Shown here: positions 47,969 through 59,390 of the stretch, piece after piece
How positions within the stretch are numbered: the first letter of the stretch is position 1
Layout: the number at the start of each line of letters is the position of its first letter
Source: Pseudomonas antarctica
GTDB taxonomy: Bacteria; Pseudomonadota; Gammaproteobacteria; Pseudomonadales; Pseudomonadaceae
Length of the DNA stretch: 64,000 nt
Assembly (NCBI RefSeq): GCF_001647715.1
Contig: NZ_CP015600.1
Span: 2,852,001-2,916,000 of the forward strand
Direction: 5' to 3'
The notes under the pieces: generated by a model
What the model was told of the DNA's origin: nothing
Database searches by the model: none
What the model saw: the letters and a program-made list of their open reading frames with translations, nothing else
Translations under genes and position numbers: made by a program

Positions 47969-50900
47969 ATGGCGAAGAAACCCAAGGCTGCCACCTTTAT
48001 CAAAGACCCGCTCTGGTACAAGGACGCGGTGATCTATCAGGTTCACGTCAAATCCTATTTCGACTCCAATAACGACGGTATCGGCGACTTTCCCGGCCTG
48101 ATTGCCAAACTCGATTACATCGCCGACCTCGGCGTGAACACCATTTGGCTCTTGCCGTTTTACCCCTCGCCACGCCGCGACGACGGCTATGACATCGCCG
48201 AGTACCGTGGCGTGCATAGCGACTACGGCACCATGGCCGACGCCAAACGCTTTATCAGCGAGGCGCACAAACGTGGGCTGCGGGTTATCACCGAACTGGT
48301 GATCAACCACACCTCCGACCAGCATCCCTGGTTCCAGCGGGCGCGCAAGGCCAAGCCGGGTTCGGCCGCGCGGGACTTCTATGTGTGGTCGGATGACGAT
48401 CAGAAATACGATGGCACGCGCATCATTTTCCTCGACACCGAAAAGTCCAACTGGACCTGGGACCCCGTGGCCGGCCAGTACTTCTGGCACCGTTTCTATT
48501 CTCATCAGCCGGACCTCAACTTCGACAACCCGCAAGTCATGAAAGCCGTGCTGTCGGTGATGCGTTACTGGCTGGACATGGGCATCGACGGCCTGCGTCT
48601 GGACGCCATTCCGTACCTGATCGAACGCGATGGCACCAACAACGAAAACCTGCCGGAAACCCACGACGTCCTCAAGCAGATCCGCGCCGAGATCGACGCT
48701 CACTACCCCGACCGCATGCTGCTCGCCGAAGCCAACCAATGGCCGGAAGACACGCAGTTGTATTTTGGTGACAAAAAAGGCGATGACGGCGACGAGTGCC
48801 ATATGGCTTTTCACTTCCCGCTGATGCCGCGCATGTACATGGCGCTGGCCCAGGAAGATCGCTTCCCCATCACCGATATTCTGCGCCAGACCCCGGAGAT
48901 TCCCGCCAATTGCCAGTGGGCGATCTTCCTGCGCAACCACGATGAACTGACCCTGGAAATGGTCACCGACAAAGAGCGCGACTACCTGTGGAACTACTAC
49001 GCCGCTGATCGCCGCGCGCGCATCAACCTCGGCATTCGCCGGCGCCTGGCGCCGCTGATGGAGCGCGATCGCCGCCGCATTGAACTGCTCAACAGCCTGC
49101 TGCTGTCCATGCCCGGCACGCCGACGTTGTATTACGGCGATGAAATCGGCATGGGCGATAACATTTACCTGGGCGACCGCGACGGCGTGCGCACGCCGAT
49201 GCAATGGTCCATCGACCGTAACGGCGGTTTCTCCCGCGCCGATCCGGCCAGCCTGGTGCTGCCACCGATCATGGACCCGCAGTACGGCTACCTGTCGGTT
49301 AACGTCGAAACCCAGGCCCAGGACCCGCATTCGCTGCTGAACTGGACGCGCCGCATGTTGGCGGTGCGCAAACAGTCCAAGGCCTTTGGCCGGGGCAGCT
49401 TGAAAATGCTCTCGCCGAGCAACCGCCGCATTCTGGCGTATACCCGCGAATACACCGGGGCAGACGGGCGTAATGAGCTCATCCTGTGCGTGGCCAACGT
49501 GTCACGCAGTGCCCAGGCGGCGGAGCTGGATTTGTCAGCCTTTGCGGGCATGGTGCCGGTGGAGATGCTGGGCGGTAACGCGTTTCCGCCCATTGGCCAG
49601 CTGAATTACTTGCTGACCCTGGCGCCGTACGGTTTCTACTGGTTCGTGCTCGCAGCGGAAAACCAGATGCCGAGCTGGCATGTAGAGCCGGCCCAGAGCA
49701 TCCCGGACTTCACCACCCTGGTGTTGAAACAACGCATGGAAGAGTTGCTCGACGAACCGTGCCGCACCACCCTGGAGCACACTTCGCTGCCGGCCTGGCT
49801 GCCCAAGCGGCGCTGGTTCGCCGGTAAGGACACGGCCATCGACAGTGTGCATATTGCCTACGGCGTGCGCTTCGGCGACCCAGAGCATCCGGTATTGCTC
49901 AGTGAAATCGAGGTGAGCAGCGGCGGCCAGGTCAGCCGCTATCAGCTGCCGTTCGGCTTTCTGGGTGAAGACCAGCTCACCAGCGCGTTGCCGCAGCAAT
50001 TGGCCCTGGCCCGGGTACGGCGAGCACGTCAGGTTGGCCTGGTGACCGATGCGTTCAGTCTTGAGCACTTTATCCGCGCGGTGATCCACGGCCTGCAGGC
50101 CGGCACGGTATTGAATACTCACGAAGGCGATTTGCGCTTCGAGGCCACGTCGCAGCTGGCCAAGCTGCAATTGAGCGAGGAGCCGCAGGTGCGTTACCTG
50201 GCGGCCGAGCAGTCCAACAGTTCGGTCGTGGTGGGCGAGAGTCTGGTGCTCAAACTCATCCGTAAAGTCAGCGCCGGGGTGCATCCGGAACTGGAAATGA
50301 GCGCTTACCTGACCGAAGCCGGTTACCCGAATATTTCGCCGCTGTTGGGCTCGATGATTCGCCACGACACCGCGGGGCAAGACAACCTGCTGATGATCGC
50401 CCAAGGCTATCTGAGCAACCAGGGCGATGCCTGGGGCTGGACCCAGAACAACCTCGAACGCGCGATTCGCGACGAACTCGCAGAAGCGATTTCCGAACAG
50501 GAACAGCATTACAACGCGTTGGGTGAACTGGCCGATTTCGCCGCATTGCTCGGCCGGCGCCTGGGTGAAATGCACGTGGTACTGGCGGCGAAAACTGCCA
50601 ATAAAGACTTCAAGCCTGAAGTCACTACGGCCAAGGATACCCAGGCCTGGGCCAAGGATGTCGGGGCGCAGATCGACCGCGCGCTGCAATTGCTCAAGCT
50701 TCATCAAAGCCAATTGAACCCTGCCGATCAGGCGCTGGTCAGTGATTTGCTGGCCCATAAAAAAGCCATTGGCAGTCACGTGCAGGCCCTGGCGAAAGCC
50801 ACGGCGGGCGGGCTGCGGATTCGTGTCCACGGTGACTTGCACCTGGGCCAGGTACTGGTGGTGAAAGGCGATGCCTACCTGATCGACTTTGAAGGGGAAC

Positions 50901-51316
50901 CGGCGCGGCCGCTGCATGAACGACGCGGCAAACACAGCCCGTATAAAGATGTGAGTGGCGTGTTGCGCTCGTTTGATTATGCAGCGGCCATGGCCCTGAA
51001 TGTGCAAGGAGTGGATCACTCGCCCGATGCGGACATTGCCCGCAAGCGTGTGACTGATCGATACCTGAGTGAAGCGCGTGCGGCTTTTACTCAGGCTTAT
51101 CATCAGGCTACGTCTACACTGGCGCATGACTGGCAGGATGCCAACGGCCAGGACGCCGCGCTGACGTTGTTCAGCCTGGAGAAGGCCGCGTACGAAGTGG
51201 CTTACGAAGCGGAAAATCGCCCGACCTGGTTGCCGGTGCCGTTACAAGGTTTACACGGCCTGCTCAGCGGGCTTACACCTATATCGAAAACTGCACGCGG
51301 TGGGGAGACGTCATGA
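47969..51316 (+). CDS. treS: trehalose synthase fused to maltokinase (TreS-Mak)
   Basis: A 1115-residue two-enzyme fusion. Residues ~15-560 are a GH13 trehalose synthase interconverting trehalose and maltose: [20 protein letters not shown], nucleophile in [15 protein letters not shown], acid in [11 protein letters not shown] and stabiliser in [12 protein letters not shown]. Residues ~590-1100 are a maltokinase (Pep2-like) with an APH-type kinase fold: catalytic loop [11 protein letters not shown] and Mg site [13 protein letters not shown]. Together they turn trehalose into maltose 1-phosphate, the donor for GlgE. CAGGAG lies 7 nt before ATG 47969; longer frames reach into glgE. The stop overlaps glgB by 4 nt. 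Confidence 0.94.
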   Translation: MAKKPKAATFIKDPLWYKDAVIYQVHVKSYFDSNNDGIGDFPGLIAKLDYIADLGVNTIWLLPFYPSPRRDDGYDIAEYRGVHSDYGTMADAKRFISEAHKRGLRVITELVINHTSDQHPWFQRARKAKPGSAARDFYVWSDDDQKYDGTRIIFLDTEKSNWTWDPVAGQYFWHRFYSHQPDLNFDNPQVMKAVLSVMRYWLDMGIDGLRLDAIPYLIERDGTNNENLPETHDVLKQIRAEIDAHYPDRMLLAEANQWPEDTQLYFGDKKGDDGDECHMAFHFPLMPRMYMALAQEDRFPITDILRQTPEIPANCQWAIFLRNHDELTLEMVTDKERDYLWNYYAADRRARINLGIRRRLAPLMERDRRRIELLNSLLLSMPGTPTLYYGDEIGMGDNIYLGDRDGVRTPMQWSIDRNGGFSRADPASLVLPPIMDPQYGYLSVNVETQAQDPHSLLNWTRRMLAVRKQSKAFGRGSLKMLSPSNRRILAYTREYTGADGRNELILCVANVSRSAQAAELDLSAFAGMVPVEMLGGNAFPPIGQLNYLLTLAPYGFYWFVLAAENQMPSWHVEPAQSIPDFTTLVLKQRMEELLDEPCRTTLEHTSLPAWLPKRRWFAGKDTAIDSVHIAYGVRFGDPEHPVLLSEIEVSSGGQVSRYQLPFGFLGEDQLTSALPQQLALARVRRARQVGLVTDAFSLEHFIRAVIHGLQAGTVLNTHEGDLRFEATSQLAKLQLSEEPQVRYLAAEQSNSSVVVGESLVLKLIRKVSAGVHPELEMSAYLTEAGYPNISPLLGSMIRHDTAGQDNLLMIAQGYLSNQGDAWGWTQNNLERAIRDELAEAISEQEQHYNALGELADFAALLGRRLGEMHVVLAAKTANKDFKPEVTTAKDTQAWAKDVGAQIDRALQLLKLHQSQLNPADQALVSDLLAHKKAIGSHVQALAKATAGGLRIRVHGDLHLGQVLVVKGDAYLIDFEGEPARPLHERRGKHSPYKDVSGVLRSFDYAAAMALNVQGVDHSPDADIARKRVTDRYLSEARAAFTQAYHQATSTLAHDWQDANGQDAALTLFSLEKAAYEVAYEAENRPTWLPVPLQGLHGLLSGLTPISKTARGGETS

Positions 51317-53550
51317 GTTTTACACAGAGAGAACCGCTGCAACCAAAAGTGACCGCAATGCCGGCGCCCAAGGACATTGAAGCCTTGGTACGTGCCGAGC
51401 ACCACGACCCATTCTCGATTCTGGGGCCGCACGACGATGAGCAGGATGGCCAGTTTATCCGCGCCTTTCTGCCGGAGGCCTTGAGCGTCCAGGTACTGGC
51501 GCGCGACAGCGGTGAGCCGATCGGCAGCCTGGACGCGACCCAGGTGCCGGGCTTGTTCGTCGGGCATTTCAACACTCGCCAGGGCTACCTGCTGAAAATC
51601 CAGTGGGCCGGCGGTGAACAGATCACCGAAGACCCTTACAGCTTCAACCAATTGCTCCTGGGCGAAATGGACCTGTACCTGTTTGCCGAAGGTAATCACC
51701 GTGACCTCAGCAGCTGCTTGGGCGCACAGGTAACCAGCGTCGATGGCATACAGGGTGTGCGCTTCGCCGTTTGGGCACCGAATGCCCGGCGTGTGTCGGT
51801 AGTAGGCGATTTCAATATCTGGGACGGCCGCCGCCATCCGATGCGATTGCGTCACCCATCGGGCGTGTGGGAAATCTTTATCCCGCGCCTGCAACCAGGT
51901 GCCGCCTACAAGTATGAAATTCTTGGCGCCAACGGGATTTTGCCGCTCAAGGCCGACCCCATGGCACTCGCGACCCAATTGCCGCCCGACACCGCCTCGA
52001 AAGTCGCCGCGCCGTTGCAGGTGGACTGGCAAGACCACGAGTGGATGCAGGCGCGTGCCGATAAGCAAAAGTCCACGGCGCCGTTGTCGATCTATGAGTT
52101 ACACGTTGGCTCCTGGCAGTGCGAGCTGGATGAGGCCGGTGAAGTGTCCCGTCAGTACGGCTGGCGCGAACTCGCTGAACGCTTGATTCCCTATGTGCAG
52201 CAATTGGGCTTCACCCATGTTGAACTGATGCCGATCATGGAACACCCGTTCGGCGGCTCATGGGGCTACCAGGCGTTGTCGCAGTTCGCACCGAGTGCAC
52301 GCTTTGGCTCACCGGAGGATTTCGGGTTTTTCGTCAACGCCCTGCATCAGGCTGACATTGGCATCATTCTCGATTGGGTCCCGGCGCATTTTCCTACCGA
52401 TACCCACGGCCTTGCGCAGTTCGACGGCACCGCGTTGTACGAGTATGCCAACCCGCTGGAAGGCTTCCACCAGGATTGGGACACACTGATTTACAACCTT
52501 GGCCGCACGGAAGTTCACGGTTTTATGCTGGCCTCGGCGTTGCACTGGCTCAAACACTTCCATATCGATGGCTTGCGTGTGGATGCGGTGGCTTCGATGC
52601 TGTATCGCGACTATTCGCGCAAGGCCGGCGAGTGGGTGCCCAATCGCTATGGCGGACGTGAGAACCTCGAAGCCATCGACTTCCTGCGCCATTTGAACGA
52701 TGTGGTCGCGCTGGAAGCACCGGGTGCGTTGGTGATTGCCGAAGAATCCACGGCGTGGCCGGGTGTCAGCCAGAGCACCCAGCAAGGTGGCCTGGGCTTC
52801 AACTACAAGTGGAACATGGGCTGGATGCACGACTCGCTGCATTACATCCAGCAAGACCCGGTGTATCGCGCTCATCATCACAATGAACTGAGTTTCGGCC
52901 TGGTCTATGCCTGGTCCGAGCGTTTTATCCTGCCGATCTCTCACGATGAAGTGGTGCACGGCAAACACTCGTTGATCGACAAGATGCCCGGTGACCGCTG
53001 GCAGAAGTTCGCCAACCTGCGGGCCTACCTGAGCTTCATGTGGATGCACCCCGGCAAAAAACTGCTGTTCATGGGGTGCGAATTCGGCCAGTGGCGCGAG
53101 TGGAACCACGATCAGCAACTGGACTGGTACCTGCTGCAGTATCCCGAGCACAGGGGCGTGCAGAAGCTGGTCGGCGACCTTAACCGCCTTTACCGTGAAG
53201 AACCCGCGCTGCACGAACAGGATGATGCGCCCCAGGGCTTCCAATGGGTGATTGGCGACGATGCAATCAACAGCGTTTATGCCTGGTTACGGTGGAGCAA
53301 GGACGGCAAGCCGGTGTTGGTCGTCGCCAACTTCACGCCGGTGCCTCGTGAGGCCTATTCCGTGGGTGTGCCGTTTGCCGGGCGCTGGAGCGAGGTGATC
53401 AACAGTGATGCCGACACGTACGCCGGTTCCAATTACGGTAATGGGGGAGCGGTGTTTACCCAGGATGAACCGCACCACGGGCAGCCGGTGTCGCTGTCGC
53501 TGAATTTGCCGCCACTGGGTGTGCTGATTTTGCGCCCGGAAGCGCTTTAA
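51313..53550 (+). CDS. glgB: 1,4-alpha-glucan branching enzyme
   Basis: A 745-residue GH13 branching enzyme that adds alpha-1,6 branches to the GlgE product. The N-terminal N1 and N2 carbohydrate-binding modules ([37 protein letters not shown]) are present, so it is the long type. Catalytic residues: Asp in [20 protein letters not shown], Glu in [13 protein letters not shown] and Asp in [13 protein letters not shown] overlaps the treS stop by 4 nt, so translation is coupled. Confidence 0.95.
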   Translation: MSFTQREPLQPKVTAMPAPKDIEALVRAEHHDPFSILGPHDDEQDGQFIRAFLPEALSVQVLARDSGEPIGSLDATQVPGLFVGHFNTRQGYLLKIQWAGGEQITEDPYSFNQLLLGEMDLYLFAEGNHRDLSSCLGAQVTSVDGIQGVRFAVWAPNARRVSVVGDFNIWDGRRHPMRLRHPSGVWEIFIPRLQPGAAYKYEILGANGILPLKADPMALATQLPPDTASKVAAPLQVDWQDHEWMQARADKQKSTAPLSIYELHVGSWQCELDEAGEVSRQYGWRELAERLIPYVQQLGFTHVELMPIMEHPFGGSWGYQALSQFAPSARFGSPEDFGFFVNALHQADIGIILDWVPAHFPTDTHGLAQFDGTALYEYANPLEGFHQDWDTLIYNLGRTEVHGFMLASALHWLKHFHIDGLRVDAVASMLYRDYSRKAGEWVPNRYGGRENLEAIDFLRHLNDVVALEAPGALVIAEESTAWPGVSQSTQQGGLGFNYKWNMGWMHDSLHYIQQDPVYRAHHHNELSFGLVYAWSERFILPISHDEVVHGKHSLIDKMPGDRWQKFANLRAYLSFMWMHPGKKLLFMGCEFGQWREWNHDQQLDWYLLQYPEHRGVQKLVGDLNRLYREEPALHEQDDAPQGFQWVIGDDAINSVYAWLRWSKDGKPVLVVANFTPVPREAYSVGVPFAGRWSEVINSDADTYAGSNYGNGGAVFTQDEPHHGQPVSLSLNLPPLGVLILRPEAL

Positions 53551-53600
53551 GGGCTCTGGTAGGCGGATTCGGTTGTCCGTGCTACTGGCAGGGTGCCACA

Positions 53601-54767
53601 ATGGCGCCTTTGTCGCGGCAGTTGAAACAGGCGTATTTCATGAACGGCCTTGGGCGTGCGCAGGACCAGGATGGCTTTATCGAAGAGCAGGTGCGAACGG
53701 ACCGTTTGCACCAGCTGTTTCGCCAGTCGTTCGCCGCCATTTTCGGCAGTTACCTGGGCGCCGTCATGCTGTGCTGGCTGTGTTGGGACCGCTTTGATCA
53801 CACGGTCATGGAGGTCTGGCTGGTGGTGCTGGCGGTGACATCACTGTTACGGCTCAAGATGTTCATGAACTGGTTTCGTTGCCCTAACAGTGAGCGTACG
53901 CCTGATCGCTGGGAGCGCCGCTACTGGGTTACGCTGATGTTGTCCGCGGGCACCTGGGGCATCGGCGCGCTGGCCGTCATGCCGCCTGACGATCGTGTGT
54001 CCCAAGTGTTGGTCATACTGTTTGCCGTGGGTATGTCCGTCAGTGCGGTCTCCTGTTATTCGGCCTACCGCTATATGACATTGGGCTCGATGTCCCTGGT
54101 GTTATTGCCGTGCACGCTGTGGTTGCTGTTCCAGCCCTCGCCCATGCAAGTAGGCGTGGCCATTGCGGTGCTGGTGTTCTCGACCTTCGTGGTCAGCGCC
54201 ACGCGCAAGCTGTCGGATGCCCTGGAAAAAGCGTTTCGCCTGACCCGGCAAATGGAGCGCGCCCACACTATTTCCACGCGCGCTGCCCAGACTGACGAAC
54301 TCACCGGGCTGATGAATCGTCGCGCGTTTTTTGAACATGCCCACGTGTTGTATGCGCAGTGTCGCCATAACCAGCAACCGCTGAGCGCGCTGATGATGGA
54401 CATGGACCACTTCAAGAACATCAACGATACCTACGGCCATCAGGCTGGCGATCAGGTGTTGCGCCAGATTGGCGGGGTGATCAGCGCATCGTTTCGCCAG
54501 GCCGACGTGTATGGTCGGCTGGGCGGCGAGGAGTTTGCCGTGTTGCTGCCCAATACCTCCCTGGAGACCGCGCGCGATATCGCCGAGCAATTGGTCAAGG
54601 CGATTTCCGGCCTGGCCTCCGAGCCGGTGCAAGGCTTGACCGCCAGCCTGGGTGTTGCCACCACTCGCAGCCTCGATCAGGACCTGCACAGCCTGATGAA
54701 CACTGCCGATAAAGCGCTGTATCGCGCCAAGGCCATGGGTCGCAATCAGGTCGTGGCGGCAGAGTAG
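53601..54767 (+). CDS. membrane diguanylate cyclase (GGDEF)
   Basis: A 388-residue protein with about six N-terminal membrane helices (roughly 50-205) and a C-terminal GGDEF domain. The active site reads GRLGGEEFAVLLP (GGEEF) and the metal Asp lies in MMDMDHFKNINDTYGHQAGD, so c-di-GMP synthesis is expected. No RxxD inhibitory site is seen before it. ATG 53601 has AGGG 9 nt upstream; ATG 53640 is an alternative. It lies 50 nt after glgB on the same strand, but a functional link is not shown. Confidence 0.87.
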   Translation: MAPLSRQLKQAYFMNGLGRAQDQDGFIEEQVRTDRLHQLFRQSFAAIFGSYLGAVMLCWLCWDRFDHTVMEVWLVVLAVTSLLRLKMFMNWFRCPNSERTPDRWERRYWVTLMLSAGTWGIGALAVMPPDDRVSQVLVILFAVGMSVSAVSCYSAYRYMTLGSMSLVLLPCTLWLLFQPSPMQVGVAIAVLVFSTFVVSATRKLSDALEKAFRLTRQMERAHTISTRAAQTDELTGLMNRRAFFEHAHVLYAQCRHNQQPLSALMMDMDHFKNINDTYGHQAGDQVLRQIGGVISASFRQADVYGRLGGEEFAVLLPNTSLETARDIAEQLVKAISGLASEPVQGLTASLGVATTRSLDQDLHSLMNTADKALYRAKAMGRNQVVAAE

Positions 54768-54770
54768 GGG

Positions 54771-56957
54771 TCAGTCTCGCTGCATCGACTTGGCCAATGC
54801 GCGCGCCACCTGGTCGGCCGAGTAGGGCTTTGCCAGGAAGTCGACGCCCTCGTAGGCACTGTCAGCCAGCTCTTCGCTGTAGCCCGAAGTGAGCACCACC
54901 GGCAGGTCGGGGCGCCGTTGGCGCAGCAGTTTGGTCATCGCCACGCCGGTCATGCCCGGCATTACCACATCCGAGAAAATCGCGTCGAACCCGCTCACAT
55001 CCGGACCGGCCAGCGCCAGTGCCTGTTCGGCGTTGGTGGCCCAAGTAGTCTGGTAGCCCAGGTCCTGCAAGATCTGGTTGGCGAAACGGCCCACTTCGAG
55101 GTTGTCTTCCACGATCAGGATATGGCGCAGCGCCGTGTCGGGCGCCGGGCTGGGGTCTTCCTGGGGTGGGCAGGGCTGCCCGGCCACAGGCTGCGTTTCG
55201 GGCAAATACAGGGTGAACACGCTGCCTTGGCCGATGGCGCTGGTGACGTCGACGTTGCCCCCGGACTGCTTGGCAAACCCGAACACCTGTGACAACCCCA
55301 GGCCCGTGCCTTTACCCACGGCCTTGGTGGTAAAGAACGGTTCGAAAATGCGCTCGACGGTGTCGTCGTCAATACCGCTTCCGGTGTCGGCCAGTTCAAT
55401 GCGCACAAACGGCTGGTGTGCTTCGGCATCGCCACGGATGCGCGGTAACGCCGCCACATTCGCCACGCGCAGGGTGAGGGTGCCTTGACCCTCCATGGCG
55501 TCGCGGGCATTGAGCGCGATATTGATCAGTGCCGTTTCGAACTGGCTGGAGTCGACGCACACATGGCAAGGCCGTTGCGGCAACTGCACCTGCACATGGA
55601 TGCGGGCACCGGTCACGCTTTCGAGCATCTCGCCGATGTTCTTGACCCGCTGGCCCACGTCGAAAACTTGCGGGTTGAGCGGCTGCCGGCGGGCGAAGGC
55701 GAGCAGTTGGCTAGTGAGCTTGCTGGCGCGTTCGACGGTGTCTGATACGGCGCCCATGTAGCGTTGACGGCGTTCTTCGGACAGACCCGGTTGGCGCAGG
55801 AAGTCCACCGAGGAGCGGATGATCGTCAGCAGGTTGTTGAAATCGTGCGCCACACCGCCGGTCAACTGGCCGATGGCCTCGAGCTTTTGGGACTGGTGTA
55901 ACGCGGCTTCGGCCTGGGTCAGGGCGGTGGTGCGTTCTTCTACGCGCCGCTCCAGGGTGGCGTTCAATTCGGTAATGGCCGCCAGGCCCTCGCGTACAGC
56001 GGCGTCGGCGCGCACACGTTCGATATGGGCCCAGGAACGCTCGGTAACTTCGCCCACCAGGGCCAGGTCATACGGCGACCACACACGTGCGAATTTGTGG
56101 TGTACGGCCATCAGCGCGGACAGGCGGCCGTTCTTGATCAGCGGAAAGCACGCTGTCGCCGTGACGCCCAGTGCCTGAAAGCTGGCGGACTCCTCGGCGG
56201 GCATTTCCAGGCGGTTGTCGCCAATCACAAACGGCTCACCCGCGCGCAGGCGGCTTACGGTCAGCTCGCCGAACGCCGCCAGGCTGTAACGGCCGACGAT
56301 ACTGGGCGAGCCAGGCGCCGCCCAATTGTCGCGAATGGTGAAGCCGTCTTCATCGGCCTCCATATCGGCGTAGGCGCAAATGGACACCTGCAGGTGCTCG
56401 GCCAACAGACGCGTGGTGGTGGTCATGATGGCTTCGGCATTGCTGCAATTGGTCACGGCGCTGCCAATCGCATCCAATACGGCCAGGCGGCGGGAGAGGA
56501 ATACGGTAGCGGTGGTTTCGGTGACGGTATCGAGCATGCCCACGATCTGGCCTTGCGGGTCACGCACAGGACTGTAGCAAAACGTGAAGTACGCTTGCTC
56601 CGGACCGTTGCCACGCTCAACCACCAGCGGGTAGTTTTCGATGTAGGTCGCGTGCCCCTCAAAGGCGGCTTTGGCGATGGGGCCGATGTCATCCCATGCC
56701 TCACGCCAGATTTCGCTGAACGCACGCCCGAGCGAATAAGGTTTATCGCCAAGAATAGGAATAAACGCATCGTTGTAGAGCGTGATCAGGTGGGGGCCCC
56801 AGATGATGGACTGGGGGAAGCTTGAGGCAAGACACAGCGCAACTGTGGTTTTGAGTACGTCGGGCCATTGTTCCAGCTCGCCGAGCGGCGTACTGGCCCA
56901 ATCATGCTGACGAACACGCTCAGCCATCTCGCTGCTGCCTTGCAGCCAATTCATCAT
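54771..56957 (-). CDS. hybrid sensor histidine kinase/response regulator (PAS-GAF)
   Basis: A 728-residue soluble kinase. It has an N-terminal PAS-like region (~35-160), a GAF domain (~165-315), a coiled-coil linker (ITELNATLERRVEERTTALT) and the HisKA box with the phospho-His in GGVAHDFNNLLT. The HATPase has NIALNARDAM, DTGSGI and GTGLGLSQVFG boxes. A C-terminal receiver has the phospho-Asp in AIFSDVVMPGMTG and the Lys in FLAKPYSA. No membrane segment, so it senses a cytoplasmic signal; partners are unknown. ATG 56957 is followed by a second ATG. Confidence 0.9.
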   Translation of the reverse strand: MMNWLQGSSEMAERVRQHDWASTPLGELEQWPDVLKTTVALCLASSFPQSIIWGPHLITLYNDAFIPILGDKPYSLGRAFSEIWREAWDDIGPIAKAAFEGHATYIENYPLVVERGNGPEQAYFTFCYSPVRDPQGQIVGMLDTVTETTATVFLSRRLAVLDAIGSAVTNCSNAEAIMTTTTRLLAEHLQVSICAYADMEADEDGFTIRDNWAAPGSPSIVGRYSLAAFGELTVSRLRAGEPFVIGDNRLEMPAEESASFQALGVTATACFPLIKNGRLSALMAVHHKFARVWSPYDLALVGEVTERSWAHIERVRADAAVREGLAAITELNATLERRVEERTTALTQAEAALHQSQKLEAIGQLTGGVAHDFNNLLTIIRSSVDFLRQPGLSEERRQRYMGAVSDTVERASKLTSQLLAFARRQPLNPQVFDVGQRVKNIGEMLESVTGARIHVQVQLPQRPCHVCVDSSQFETALINIALNARDAMEGQGTLTLRVANVAALPRIRGDAEAHQPFVRIELADTGSGIDDDTVERIFEPFFTTKAVGKGTGLGLSQVFGFAKQSGGNVDVTSAIGQGSVFTLYLPETQPVAGQPCPPQEDPSPAPDTALRHILIVEDNLEVGRFANQILQDLGYQTTWATNAEQALALAGPDVSGFDAIFSDVVMPGMTGVAMTKLLRQRRPDLPVVLTSGYSEELADSAYEGVDFLAKPYSADQVARALAKSMQRD

Positions 56958-57130
56958 TGGGTGGATACCTTATTGCCACGGTCTTCAGGGGGCGCTGATT
57001 GTATCAGCGCATCCAGCTACAGACCGGAATCACCGCGACCAGTTCAGCGAAATGATCGCGGTGATGGCAATTTGATGCTTTCTCCAAATGAATAGATCGA
57101 CATGCCTGGCTCGCAGGCGCGGCCTGCCAA

Positions 57131-57982
57131 CTATTGCGCGCCGAAAACCGCCGTCCAATAAATCCCCGCGTCACTCTTCGGGTCCATGGCATAGGCTGCC
57201 CCCAACTCGCGAAATTGCGGGTTCATCAGGTTGGCGCAATGGCCGGGGCTGGCGAGCCAGCCGTCCACCACCTTGCGCGGGGTGTCGAGGCCGGCGGCGA
57301 TGTTTTCGCCGATGTTCTTCGCGATATAACCGGCCAGTTCCGCGCGGTCGCCGGGTGTGCGGCCATCGTGGTCCAGATGGTCGAAGAAATTGCCGTTGGC
57401 CATATTGCGCGTGTGGCTGTTGGCGGAATTGGCCAACTCCTCGTTCCACGACAGCGGTGTGGTCGCGGTAAATGCCTGGGTGCCGCACTGGCGTGGTTGT
57501 TCACGGGCGGTGTTGATCAGGTTGAGGATTTGCTTGCCTTCGGTCTGCCAATCCCCAAGTCCGCTGGTCAACAACGGCCGGGCCAGCACAATGCGCCAAT
57601 CCTGGCCGCTGTTGCTCACGCCGATATCGACAAACTGCGGGTCCAGCACTACGCGACAGAAACTTTCGCGCACCGCCTTCATCGCCGCCTCGGCGTTTTT
57701 GGGGCCGGAGAGGCTGATGGCCTGCACATTCACCATCGGGTACGCGGCCCGCGCCAGCGCCTGCTGCAAGTCGCCGACATTGGTCGCCGGCAGCACCAGC
57801 CGCGTGTCGCTGGCCAACGGTGGCAGTTCCTGGGAACCCTGGTTACCGCAGCGCTGTACCTGGCTGCGGTATTCGTTGATCTGTTGCACTAACTGACTTT
57901 CTTCATTCGCCATCGCGCTGGCGCAGAACGCCAGACTGGCGGCCAGCGTCGTAAGACCCATCATCAATGACAGCACGCGCAT
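57131..57982 (-). CDS. secreted CAP-domain (SCP-like) protein
   Basis: A 283-residue precursor with a signal peptide ending ASAMA-NEE. The C-terminal CAP domain (~160-283) shows ILNLINTAREQ, the His/Glu cavity motifs NSHTRNMANGNFFDHLDHDG and IAKNIGENIAAG, then WLASPGHCANLMNPQFRELG. Bacterial CAP proteins are periplasmic or exported with mostly unknown roles. The N-terminal ~130 residues are unassigned. ATG 57982 gives the best signal peptide; the frame is open to 58042. Confidence 0.87.
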   Translation of the reverse strand: MRVLSLMMGLTTLAASLAFCASAMANEESQLVQQINEYRSQVQRCGNQGSQELPPLASDTRLVLPATNVGDLQQALARAAYPMVNVQAISLSGPKNAEAAMKAVRESFCRVVLDPQFVDIGVSNSGQDWRIVLARPLLTSGLGDWQTEGKQILNLINTAREQPRQCGTQAFTATTPLSWNEELANSANSHTRNMANGNFFDHLDHDGRTPGDRAELAGYIAKNIGENIAAGLDTPRKVVDGWLASPGHCANLMNPQFRELGAAYAMDPKSDAGIYWTAVFGAQ

Positions 57983-58063
57983 GGACGTTACCCTTGAGCT
58001 TGAAAGTGCCCATGATGCGCGATGTAACCCGGTCAGGCGCAACGCCTTTTTTGTTTTTTTGCC

Positions 58064-59278
58064 TCAACGGGTGTTCTGCGGGCAGTTCTCGGCGCTGGTG
58101 CGGCGCCAGGCAAAGGTGCTCGCGGTAACGATTAATGCCAGCGACACGCCGAAGGTTACGTGCAGGCCATTAGCCACGGTTTGCGCCGTCGCACGGGTCA
58201 CGTCGGGGCTGGCCCAGGCAAAGACTGCGCCCAGGGCCCAGGCACCGAAAATCAGGCCGAGGTTGCGTGACAGGTTCAGCAGGCCGGAGACCGTGCCGCG
58301 GCGTGATGGCTCGACATCGCTCATCACCGCGGTAGTGTTCGCGGCCTGGAACAGGCTGTAGCCCATGGTCAGCAGGATCAGCGAGCCCAGGTAGGCGATC
58401 AAGCCCGAAGCCAACGCCAGCGAGAGCGCGCCAAGCCCCATGATGCCCAACCCCGCGAGGGTCATGCGCGGGCTGCCCAGCCGGTCGGTGAGGAGGCCCG
58501 CCGGCAGGCCATTGAGCGCCGAGACACACGGGCCGACGGCCATCGCCAGGCCCATCCAGGCCGAATCAAGCCCCAGGCCACGGGACAGATAGAAAGGCCC
58601 GACCACGAAGGTGGTCATGATCACCGCCGACACCAGTGCACTCATTGCCAATCCTGCGCGCAACGCCGGGTCTCTCAATGGCAACCAGAATGCATCGCCC
58701 GAGGTGGAGGCGTGGGCCTGCCGATCAACCGGCAAATAACGCAAGGCGAGGGCGCCGGCCAACACGCCCAGCGGCACACCCAGCAGAAACAACGCGCGCC
58801 AGCCCCACAGGCTGAGCAATATTCCGCCGACGCTGGGCCCCATGGCGGTGCCGACGGCCGACATCGTGCCCAGCAAGCCCATCACGCGCCCGGTACGCTC
58901 CCGGGTGACCGTTTCGCCGACCATTGCCAGTGTCATCGCCATCATGACCGCCGCCCCCAGGCCTTGCAGGACGCGTGCACCCATCAGCCATGGCAATGAC
59001 GGTGCGACACCGCACAGCGCGCACGCCGCAGCGAACAGCAGCAAGCCGGTGAGCAATAACCGGCGCCGGCCCAGGCGATCCCCCAGGCGGCCGGCGCTGA
59101 CAATGACCGCTGTGATCGCCAACAGATAAGCCAGCACCACCCACTGCACCGAATGGAAGGAAGCATTGAAGGCTTGCGCCAGCGCGGGTAAGCCGACGTT
59201 GGCGATGCTGGTCCCCAGAGAGGCCAGCAACATAGACAGGGACAGGCAGACGAGACCGCCGCGAGAAGAGGTGTGCAT
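58064..59278 (-). CDS. MFS transporter (drug efflux type)
   Basis: A 404-residue inner-membrane transporter with 12 predicted helices. The loop 2-3 motif reads GRLGDRLGRRRLLLTG and motif C on TM5 reads GLLGTMSAVGTAMGPSVGGI, both typical of proton-driven drug exporters. The substrate is unknown. It is divergent from the LysR gene at 59391, which probably regulates it; the 112-nt gap carries an inverted repeat. Confidence 0.9.
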   Translation of the reverse strand: MHTSSRGGLVCLSLSMLLASLGTSIANVGLPALAQAFNASFHSVQWVVLAYLLAITAVIVSAGRLGDRLGRRRLLLTGLLLFAAACALCGVAPSLPWLMGARVLQGLGAAVMMAMTLAMVGETVTRERTGRVMGLLGTMSAVGTAMGPSVGGILLSLWGWRALFLLGVPLGVLAGALALRYLPVDRQAHASTSGDAFWLPLRDPALRAGLAMSALVSAVIMTTFVVGPFYLSRGLGLDSAWMGLAMAVGPCVSALNGLPAGLLTDRLGSPRMTLAGLGIMGLGALSLALASGLIAYLGSLILLTMGYSLFQAANTTAVMSDVEPSRRGTVSGLLNLSRNLGLIFGAWALGAVFAWASPDVTRATAQTVANGLHVTFGVSLALIVTASTFAWRRTSAENCPQNTR

Positions 59279-59342
59279 GGGAAATTCCTTGAGTGAACGC
59301 TGCTGTCACAAATCTACGGCGTCGCCTAACATGGCGGAAGAC

Positions 59343-59366
59343 GCATGGGTTGCAGCTAATACATGC
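59343..59366. promoter_or_regulatory. inverted repeat in the MFS/LysR intergenic region
   Basis: GCATG (59343-59347) and CATGC (59362-59366) with 14 bp between, 25-48 nt before the LysR start. The layout suits a LysR-type binding site, but the arms are short. Confidence 0.35.
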
Positions 59367-59390
59367 AGCCAACGCCTGATAGGAGCGCCA

